DNA of 9,344 nt, from assembly GCA_900318545.1 (NCBI GenBank), contig ONLC01000067.1, positions 1 through 9,344 of the forward strand, given 5' to 3'. The stretch is from an uncultured Eubacteriales bacterium (lineage in GTDB: Bacteria > Bacillota > Clostridia > Oscillospirales > Ruminococcaceae). The position numbers and the translations under genes are program-made. A model generated the notes under the pieces. The model had not been told where the DNA came from and made no database searches. It saw only the letters and a program-made list of their open reading frames with translations. Below are positions 1 through 5,166 of the stretch, one piece after another. Each line of letters begins with the position of its first letter. Position 1 is the first letter of the stretch.

Positions 1-1
1 A

Positions 2-82
2 AACAAATTCTGCGAGGTGTTCAAAGGCAACGATCGTTTTGAGCTTCTTATGGAAAAGCTGAAAGAGAAGATAAGTAAATAA
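2..82 (+). CDS. 3' end of an upstream gene, product unknown
   Basis: The first bases of the window read as an open frame of 26 codons ending at the TAA at 80-82. The visible C-terminus is a charged, probably helical tail (…FELLMEKLKEKISK). The beginning lies outside the window. The fragment is too short to assign a family; such Leu/Lys/Glu-rich ends occur on many cytoplasmic proteins. It is followed by hairpins that look like its transcription end, so it is probably not cotranscribed with the operon at 603. Confidence 0.6.
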   Translation, partial: NKFCEVFKGNDRFELLMEKLKEKISK

Positions 83-90
83 TTGCTTTA

Positions 91-119
91 CGGCATACCT
101 GCCTTGTGTGGGTGTGCCG
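91..119 (+). other. Hairpin after the upstream gene
   Basis: Bases 91-99 (CGGCATACC) pair with 111-119 (GGTGTGCCG) in a 9-bp stem with one G-U pair and an 11-base loop, 8 bases after the upstream stop codon. The following bases are only moderately T-rich, so it may be an mRNA 3'-end stabilising structure or a weak terminator rather than the main one. Confidence 0.35.
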
Positions 120-133
120 CATTATTATCATCA

Positions 134-167
134 AGTCCCTGGAGCGAGTCTGAGGGCTTTTTCTTTT
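134..167 (+). terminator. Probable rho-independent terminator of the upstream gene
   Basis: AG (134-135), CCCT (137-140) and GGA (141-143) pair with TCT (149-151), AGGG (153-156) and CT (157-158) around a GCGAG loop, with one unpaired base on each arm (T136 and G152). The tract TTTTCTTTT follows at 159-167. The stem is imperfect, but hairpin plus T-run placed about 50 bases after the stop at 82 fits an intrinsic terminator. Confidence 0.55.
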
Positions 168-240
168 CAGCGGTTAAGTTTTCCCATAATCATCACGGAC
201 AGCTCTGAGGGGCATTTCCGTTCGTCACAGGACATAGTAA

Positions 241-357
241 GGGCGAGCTGCCGAAACAACAACCTCGAACCCTGCAACAGGTGCCGCAGCCGCAGGCGTT
301 GGAGCATTAGCTCTTGCAGCAGCTGCTGTAATGGTTTCAAAGATAAACAAGGAATAA
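241..357 (+). pseudogene. C-terminal remnant of a sortase-anchored surface protein (NPATG signal)
   Basis: In the frame starting at 241 the DNA reads a Thr-rich stretch (ETTTS), then NPATG, an Ala/Gly/Val/Leu membrane-spanning segment (AAAAGVGALALAAAAVMV) and a short basic tail (SKINKE) before the TAA at 355-357. That is the complete architecture of a Gram-positive cell-wall sorting signal: sortase motif, hydrophobic helix, positive tail. The frame is closed immediately upstream by TAG and TAA (235-240), and no start codon lies between them and the motif, so the N-terminus and surface domain are gone. I found no convincing continuation in the other two frames. An intact terminator follows at 372-400, which supports this having once been the end of a real gene. 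It is a decayed or deleted gene and probably makes no protein. Confidence 0.6.
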
Positions 358-371
358 TCCTTAAAATACTC

Positions 372-400
372 AGGCCGCTCCGAGTGGGCGGTCTGTTTTT
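372..400 (+). terminator. Rho-independent terminator behind the sorting-signal remnant
   Basis: AGGCCGCTC (372-380) pairs with GGGCGGTCT (386-394), a 9-bp GC-rich stem with two G-U pairs and a CGAGT loop, followed by GTTTTT (395-400). It sits 15 bases after the stop of the remnant at 241-357 and isolates the downstream operon from readthrough. Confidence 0.82.
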
Positions 401-448
401 GTATACGCCTGTTCAAAGCTGAAAAATTGATTATATCGTGCTTTTATC

Positions 449-487
449 AAGCCCCTAATCATTGACAATTTTGTTGATGAATGGCTT
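449..487. other. Imperfect dyad upstream of the operon promoter
   Basis: The segment 457-468 is roughly complementary to 471-482 (AATCATTGACAA against TTGTTGATGAAT, one mismatch and two wobble pairs). It is flanked by AAGCC (449-453) and GGCTT (483-487). It lies 24 bases upstream of the -35 box at 511. It could be an operator or only chance AT-rich symmetry. The rest of 401-510 shows no gene, only AT-rich DNA with a possible weak second promoter (TTGACA at 462-467). Confidence 0.25.
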
Positions 488-510
488 GTATTTATTGTCT
501 ATATTTGATA

Positions 511-539
511 TTGACGAAAATGCGTGTCTGTGATAGAAT
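511..539 (+). promoter_or_regulatory. Sigma-A-type promoter of the Dlt-like operon
   Basis: TTGACG (511-516) and TAGAAT (534-539) are separated by exactly 17 bases, and TG at 531-532 gives an extended -10 element. Transcription would start near 546, leaving a leader of about 57 bases before the TTG start at 603. The same design, TTGACG with a 17-base spacer and TGn before the -10 box, occurs at 6401-6429. Confidence 0.78.
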
Positions 540-567
540 ATATATGTGGCTTATTATACACTAAAAC

Positions 568-601
568 TGATTATAACTGTGATTATACGGATGTGATTAT
601 T
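568..601 (+). repeat. Three TGATTATA-type repeats in the operon leader
   Basis: TGATTATA occurs at 568-575 and 580-587, and TGATTATT at 594-601, with start-to-start spacings of 12 and 14 bases, ending just before the TTG start. A further TGATTATA lies at 428-435. In this AT-rich leader the repeats may be chance, a protein-binding cluster, or an unstructured stretch that helps ribosomes load where a good Shine-Dalgarno sequence is missing. Confidence 0.3.
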
Positions 602-602
602 C

Positions 603-2108
603 TTGGAGATAAATGTTCTCAGAAGGCTTGAAAATACAGCATCAAGGCTGCCCGATAAGGCTGCATATTCTGATACTGATTCAAGTCTCAGTTTTTTTGA
701 GGTTCTTGATAAAGCTAGGCGTGTAGGCAGTGCCCTTTGCGGTAAGGTGAGTGCCCGTCAGCCTGTTGCTGTAATGTCTGGCAGAAATGTGTATACTCCT
801 GTGGTTTTCCTTGGTATCGTATATGCAGGCTGTTTTTATGCTCCTATGGACGCATCACAGCCCGAACCAAGGCTCAGAGATATATTGTCAGTGCTTCAGC
901 CTAAGCTTTTGATAGCTGACCGTGACAATATTGAGCGTGCAAGAGCTCTTGGCTTTGAGGGCGAGATACTTTGTGCCGAGGAGCTTTTTGAGTTTGATAT
1001 CAATGAAGCCTTTCTTGCACAAACAGCAAGAAGAGCCTGTGCCGATGATCCTCTTTATGTCATCTTCACATCGGGCTCTACCGGAAAGCCAAAGGGCGTT
1101 ATAACCTCTATGCAGTCGCTTATGTTTTATATTGACGCATACACTGAGGTCATGGGCATAGATGAGAGCGATGTGCTGGGCAATCAGTCGCCGCTTGATT
1201 ATATCGCAGCTATCAGAGATATTTATCTGCCCCTGTTTACGGGCGCTTCTATGTTTATTATTCCTAAGCAGTATTTTGTAATGCCTGCACAGCTTTTTGC
1301 GGCACTCAACGAGTATAAGATTACAGCTGTTGGCTGGAGCGTATCGGTATTTACAATAGCGGCAAAGGTCGGTGCTTTTGACGGCGAGCTTCCGAAGTAT
1401 CTGAAAAAAGTGTGCTTTTCGGGTTCGGTAATGCCGTGCAGTGTGCTGAGAATATGGCAGGAAAAGCTTCCCGATACAAAGTTTGTAAATCAGTACGGCC
1501 CAACAGAATGTACAGCGTCCTGCACATACTATGAGATAGAAAAGCAGGTCGAGGACAGCGATGTTCTTCCGATTGGTGTTCCTTACAGAAACTACAGAGT
1601 GTTCCTTTTGAACGATGACAATACTGAAACTCCTGTAGGAGAGCAGGGTGAGATCTGTGTTTCGGGACCTATACTTGCACTCGGTTATTATAATAATAAA
1701 GAGCTTACTGAAAAGTCGTTTATACAGAATCCGCTGAATAAGGCTTACAATGAGTTGATATATAAGACAGGAGATTACGGTATCCTGCGTGAGGACGGAA
1801 TCCTTGAATTCTGCGGAAGAAAGGACAGACAGATAAAGCATCTGGGTCACAGAGTTGAGCTTTCTGAGATCGAGGCTTGTGCTCTCAGACTTGACAGCGT
1901 TACCGAGGCCTGTGCCATGTATCTGAAGGAAAAGGAGCTTATATACCTTTTTTATACTGGTACTGCATCAAGCAAGGAAGCGGCTGTTCATTTCAGAGCG
2001 ATTCTTCCGGGTTTTATGGTGCCGAGAAAGCTTGTACAGCTCGATGAGATGCCAAAGCTTTCAAATGGCAAGATAGATATGCAATCACTAAAGTCAATGA
2101 TGAAATAA
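603..2108 (+). CDS. DltA-like amino acid adenylating ligase (carrier-protein loading)
   Basis: A 501-residue ANL-superfamily enzyme, the usual DltA length. It should activate a carboxylic acid with ATP to an acyl-adenylate and load it on the phosphopantetheine of the adjacent carrier protein in the cytoplasm. Visible motifs are the P-loop TSGSTGKPKG (156-165), NQYGPTE (296-302), GEICVSGP near 350, KTGD with ribose-binding D391 (388-391), GRKDRQIKHLGHR (405-417), and the C-terminal LSNGKID with catalytic K490. By eye against Bacillus DltA, the Asp that holds the D-Ala amino group aligns with I201 (D199 is two residues off), and the chirality-controlling Cys aligns with S273. It is therefore probably not a D-alanine ligase. 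The start is TTG at 603: an in-frame TGA lies at 594-596, no other usual start fits, and homology begins at once. The Shine-Dalgarno sequence is weak (GGATGTG, 589-595). Exosortase-associated or NRPS-type ligases are alternatives. Confidence 0.9.
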   Translation: MEINVLRRLENTASRLPDKAAYSDTDSSLSFFEVLDKARRVGSALCGKVSARQPVAVMSGRNVYTPVVFLGIVYAGCFYAPMDASQPEPRLRDILSVLQPKLLIADRDNIERARALGFEGEILCAEELFEFDINEAFLAQTARRACADDPLYVIFTSGSTGKPKGVITSMQSLMFYIDAYTEVMGIDESDVLGNQSPLDYIAAIRDIYLPLFTGASMFIIPKQYFVMPAQLFAALNEYKITAVGWSVSVFTIAAKVGAFDGELPKYLKKVCFSGSVMPCSVLRIWQEKLPDTKFVNQYGPTECTASCTYYEIEKQVEDSDVLPIGVPYRNYRVFLLNDDNTETPVGEQGEICVSGPILALGYYNNKELTEKSFIQNPLNKAYNELIYKTGDYGILREDGILEFCGRKDRQIKHLGHRVELSEIEACALRLDSVTEACAMYLKEKELIYLFYTGTASSKEAAVHFRAILPGFMVPRKLVQLDEMPKLSNGKIDMQSLKSMMK

Positions 2109-2120
2109 AGGAGAATGATT
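2107..2120 (+). promoter_or_regulatory. Ribosome binding site fixing the carrier-protein start
   Basis: AAAGGAG (2107-2113) overlaps the stop codon of the ligase. It stands 7 bases before the ATG at 2121 but only 1 base before the in-frame ATG at 2115, so 2121 is the likely start. The overlap suggests coupling to ligase translation. Confidence 0.7.
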
Positions 2121-2354
2121 ATGTTAGAGCAGTTAATGGAAATACTTGAAGAACTCAGACCTGATGTTGATTTTGAAAAAGAAAAGCAGCTTATCACAGA
2201 TGGTATACTCGATTCATTCGATATCGTATCGCTTGTAGGCGAGCTTAATGATGCTTTTGATATTGAGATACAGGTAGGAAATCTTGTGCCTGATAATTTC
2301 AACAGCACCGAGGGCATGATAGCCCTTATAGAAAAGCTTCAGGACGAGGACTAA
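2121..2354 (+). CDS. Acyl/aminoacyl carrier protein (DltC-like)
   Basis: A 77-residue acidic protein with the carrier-protein signature GILDSFDIVSL. S32 in the DSF motif is the predicted 4'-phosphopantetheine attachment site, and the size matches DltC (about 78 residues) and other stand-alone carriers. It should be loaded by the ligase encoded just upstream, and then present its thioester to the decarboxylase and/or to the membrane MBOAT protein. It needs a phosphopantetheinyl transferase encoded elsewhere. The start at 2121 is chosen from the ribosome binding site; using the ATG at 2115 would add two residues. It lies 12 bases after the ligase stop. A generic acyl carrier protein would look alike; the Dlt-like assignment rests on context. 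Confidence 0.9.
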   Translation: MLEQLMEILEELRPDVDFEKEKQLITDGILDSFDIVSLVGELNDAFDIEIQVGNLVPDNFNSTEGMIALIEKLQDED

Positions 2355-2372
2355 GCTTTATAAGGAGACAAT

Positions 2373-3557
2373 ATGAACGATAAGATATTAAAAGAAGCTG
2401 CCAGCCGATTTGGTACACCCTGCTACATTTTTGATACAGATATATTTGCAGATCGTACCGAAAAGGTCGGGGCAGCCTTTGGTGACGGCGTGGGGCTTTG
2501 CTATTCTATAAAGGCAAATCCCTTTTTGCTTGCAGCTTTGCCGGAAGTGTTCTCGTATATCGAGGTTTGCTCACCGGGAGAGCTTAGCATCTGCGAGAAT
2601 ATAGGAGCACCGCTTGATAAGATCATTTTCTCGGGTGTGAACAAAACGGCCGAGGATATTGAGAGAGCTTATAATGACGGTGTAAGCATCTTTACAGCTG
2701 AGAGTAAACTGCATCTGGAGCTTATAAACAAGTGTGCAGAATGCTCAGGTGCAAAAGCGAGGGTTATCCACAGACTTGCTCACGGAAGCCAGTTCGGTAT
2801 TGACCGTGAGGAGCTTTGCAGGCTTATCGAAAACAGAGCTGACTATAAGTATGTTGAGATAATAGGTCTACATTATTTTACAGGTACAGCTAAGAATAAG
2901 GCTAAAACAATTGCTAAAGAGCTTACTTTGCTGGATGAATTCTGCGAAGAGCTCAAAGAAAAGTATGATTTTACTCCTCAGCATATTGAGTACGGCACAG
3001 GCCTTGCAGTTGAGTATTACAAGGATCAGACCGAAGAAACTGATCTTTCTCTTTTAGCTGAGGCAGCCGAACCTGTTCGTGCCTTTGCGGAGAAGTACCC
3101 GCTTACTGTCGAAATGGGTCGTTTTTTTGCAGCCGAGTGCGGTTATTATCTCACAAGGGCTATGGATATAAAGACTAACAGCGAGATAAACTACGTTATC
3201 TGCGACGGCGGTATTAATCAGCTCAATTATTATGGTCAGAATATGGCTATGAAGGTGCCTCCGATAAAGGTGCTCGATAAAGACTGTGAGCCCGAAGATT
3301 ACTGCCTTTGCGGAAGTCTTTGTACTACAGCTGATGTCTTGGTAAGAAAGGTAAGTCTGCCAAAGCTTGAAACAGGTGATGTTATCTGCTTTGCAAAATG
3401 CGGAGCATATTCTGTTTCAGAGGGTATTGCCGCATTTTTGTCACGAGCTGTTCCTGCTGTTGCAGGCTACAGCGAGAAAAACGGCCTGACTTTGTGGCGT
3501 TGTCTTACTGAAACGCATTTTCTGAACACTCCTCAAAACGGAGGTAATACTAAGTGA
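2373..3557 (+). CDS. PLP-dependent fold-type III decarboxylase (DAP/Orn decarboxylase family, BtrK-like)
   Basis: A 394-residue protein of the family that includes LysA, ornithine decarboxylases and butirosin BtrK, somewhat shorter than LysA. PLP would bind K47 in YSIKANP. Other landmarks are H167 in GLHYFTG, the phosphate-binding loop YGTG (207-210, where most relatives have GGG), E247-M-G-R (usually EPGR), C317 in GSLCTTAD, and Y346 in CGAYS. LysA has Cys-Glu in a CES motif that contacts diaminopimelate; here it is Cys-Thr, which argues against free diaminopimelate as substrate. YSIKANP differs from the alanine racemase motif, so a racemase is unlikely. By analogy with BtrK it may decarboxylate an aminoacyl group on the carrier, or supply a decarboxylated amino acid to the ligase. 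A good AAGGAG lies 5 bases before the ATG, and the stop overlaps the MBOAT start by 4 bases. Family is secure; substrate is inferred. Confidence 0.88.
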   Translation: MNDKILKEAASRFGTPCYIFDTDIFADRTEKVGAAFGDGVGLCYSIKANPFLLAALPEVFSYIEVCSPGELSICENIGAPLDKIIFSGVNKTAEDIERAYNDGVSIFTAESKLHLELINKCAECSGAKARVIHRLAHGSQFGIDREELCRLIENRADYKYVEIIGLHYFTGTAKNKAKTIAKELTLLDEFCEELKEKYDFTPQHIEYGTGLAVEYYKDQTEETDLSLLAEAAEPVRAFAEKYPLTVEMGRFFAAECGYYLTRAMDIKTNSEINYVICDGGINQLNYYGQNMAMKVPPIKVLDKDCEPEDYCLCGSLCTTADVLVRKVSLPKLETGDVICFAKCGAYSVSEGIAAFLSRAVPAVAGYSEKNGLTLWRCLTETHFLNTPQNGGNTK

Positions 3558-5152
3558 CATATACATCGTTGACTTATCTTCTGTTTGTTGCGGGCTGTCT
3601 GCTCGTATACGGAGTGTGTCCAAAAAAGTTTCGCTGGTGTGTGCTTCTGGCAGCCAGTATCGGCTTCTATGCGATAGTTTGTCTGAAATACATCAGCTTT
3701 ATTATCCTGACTGCCTTCTCAACCTGGGGCGGAGGTATCTGGCTTTCAAAGTACATCTCCAAGTCAGATGCATTTGTTAAGTCTCAGAAAGGCAAATGGA
3801 GCAAGGAAGAGAAAGGTGCTTATAAAGACAAGGTAACAAGAAACAAAAAGCTGATAGTTACAGCTATTCTGCTTTTGAATTTCGGAATACTTGCATTCTT
3901 GAAGTACTATAATTTCTTTGCAGATTCTCTGAACGGAATTCTCAAGCATTTCGGAGGAACTCTCCCTAAGCTTGGTTTGTTCCTGCCGCTGGGTATCTCG
4001 TTTTATACGTTCCAGTCGATGGGGTATATCATCGACATTTACCGTAAAAAGGTCAATGCAGAAAAAAATCCTCTTAAGCTTTTACTGTTTGTATCCTTCT
4101 TTCCGCAGATCGTGCAGGGACCAATCAGCTTCTATAATGATCTTGCAGGGCAGCTATATGAGGGCAAGAGCCTGCGTTTTGAGAATATTAAGCAGGGGGT
4201 CCTGCTGATAACATGGGGCTTTTTCAAAAAGCTCGTAATAGCTGACAGACTTGTTGCTGCAGTTAATCTGGTTGCACCGCATTATGATAAATACTCAGGC
4301 ACTGTTGTATGTGCGGCGGCTCTTATTTATGCACTTCAGCTGTATACTGATTTTTCAGGCGGTATAGATATTTCAAGAGGTGTAGCTCAGCTGTTTGGCA
4401 TCAATATGGCTGAGAACTTCAAAAGACCGTATTTCTCGAAAGATATTTCAGAATACTGGCGTCGCTGGCATATTACTCTAGGTGCATGGCTCAAAGAGTA
4501 TCTCTTCTACCCGATAGCTATGTCGAAGCTCTTCCAGAGCTTTTCAAAAAGCCTTAAAAAGCATTTTGGAATGAAGGCGGCAAAGGTCGTTCCTGTAAGT
4601 ATCGCATCGCTGATAACATTTATCGTGATCGGTGTATGGCACGGTGCTAACTGGAAGTACGTTGCTTTCGGTGTGTGGAACGGTGGTATCATTATGATAT
4701 CGACTTTGCTGGCTGACACCTTCAAAAACACAAAAGATAAACTAAAGATAAAAAATACCAATAAGCTCTTTATGCTGTTCCGGATGGTAAGAACATTTCT
4801 GATCGTGCTTGTAGGCTACTACTTTGATATAGCTAACGACTTTACCTCAGCTATTAAAATGATGTGGGTATCAATCACTGATTTCCATTTCAGCGAGCTT
4901 CGTACAGCTGAGTTTTTCAAGGCACTGACTATAGATAAAAGAAACTTTATGCTTATAGGTCTTGCAACAGTCGTTTTGCTGATCGTATCGATAATTCAGG
5001 AGCGTTCATCGCAGACATTAAGAGAAAGAATATGTAAAAAGGGCTATCTTGTTGAATCGGCTATATTTATTCTGCTGTTCTTCTCAGTAGTTGTATTCGG
5101 AATATACGGCCCGGGAACAAGTCCTGCTGATTTTTATTATATGCAATTTTAA
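3554..5152 (+). CDS. MBOAT-family membrane O-acyltransferase (DltB/AlgI-like)
   Basis: A 532-residue polytopic membrane protein with roughly eleven or twelve hydrophobic segments. Characteristic blocks are LPLGISFYTFQSMGYIIDIY (about 143-162), FFPQIVQGPI near 185, YWRRWHITLGAWLKEYLF (301-318) with H306, and IGVWHGANW with the conserved H363 inside the membrane core. Enzymes of this family (AlgI, PatA, DltB) accept an acyl group from the cytoplasm and move it to a polymer outside. In Dlt the donor is the charged carrier protein. At 532 residues it is longer than typical DltB (about 400) and nearer AlgI in length and block pattern. The start is GTG at 3554, within the decarboxylase stop, with GGAGG at 3540-3544 placed 9 bases upstream. 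A basic loop at residues 75-100 is probably cytoplasmic. The acyl donor is inferred to be the carrier encoded at 2121. Confidence 0.92.
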   Translation: MTYTSLTYLLFVAGCLLVYGVCPKKFRWCVLLAASIGFYAIVCLKYISFIILTAFSTWGGGIWLSKYISKSDAFVKSQKGKWSKEEKGAYKDKVTRNKKLIVTAILLLNFGILAFLKYYNFFADSLNGILKHFGGTLPKLGLFLPLGISFYTFQSMGYIIDIYRKKVNAEKNPLKLLLFVSFFPQIVQGPISFYNDLAGQLYEGKSLRFENIKQGVLLITWGFFKKLVIADRLVAAVNLVAPHYDKYSGTVVCAAALIYALQLYTDFSGGIDISRGVAQLFGINMAENFKRPYFSKDISEYWRRWHITLGAWLKEYLFYPIAMSKLFQSFSKSLKKHFGMKAAKVVPVSIASLITFIVIGVWHGANWKYVAFGVWNGGIIMISTLLADTFKNTKDKLKIKNTNKLFMLFRMVRTFLIVLVGYYFDIANDFTSAIKMMWVSITDFHFSELRTAEFFKALTIDKRNFMLIGLATVVLLIVSIIQERSSQTLRERICKKGYLVESAIFILLFFSVVVFGIYGPGTSPADFYYMQF

Positions 5153-5166
5153 AGGAGACGGCCATA

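Noticed and set aside
108..422. 104-codon plus-strand open frame in the upstream intergenic region
   Set aside because: It runs through two terminator hairpins and covers the sorting-signal remnant in the wrong frame. Its product is an Arg/Ser/Cys-rich sequence typical of a shadow frame.
462..491. Second promoter candidate with TTGACA at 462-467
   Set aside because: The -10 hexamer at an 18-base spacing is TTGTAT, a poor match, and the box at 511-539 is far better. It is kept only as a weak possibility within the dyad entry.
401..602. Riboswitch or T-box in the operon leader
   Set aside because: The predicted leader after 546 is only about 57 bases, AT-rich, and lacks any conserved riboswitch core or a terminator/antiterminator pair.
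613..726. A 37-codon out-of-frame ATG reading frame with GGAG 4 bases upstream, overlapping the ligase start
   Set aside because: No motif or plausible composition, and it lies wholly inside the ligase N-terminus in another frame. The GGAG is explained by the second codon of the ligase. A regulatory leader role cannot be excluded but has no positive support.
888..1850. Long open frame on the minus strand opposite the ligase gene
   Set aside because: It is a shadow of the well-conserved ligase frame: its composition is Cys/Arg/Ile-rich and low-complexity, with no recognisable domain, and the plus frame has all ANL motifs.
2115..2120. Upstream ATG for the carrier protein at 2115
   Set aside because: It is only one base from the Shine-Dalgarno sequence; the ATG at 2121 has the proper 7-base spacing.
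2373..3557. Alanine racemase, which would make the operon a complete D-alanine pathway
   Set aside because: The PLP motif YSIKANP, the LCTTAD block and the CGAYS block belong to the decarboxylase branch of fold-type III enzymes, not to Alr.
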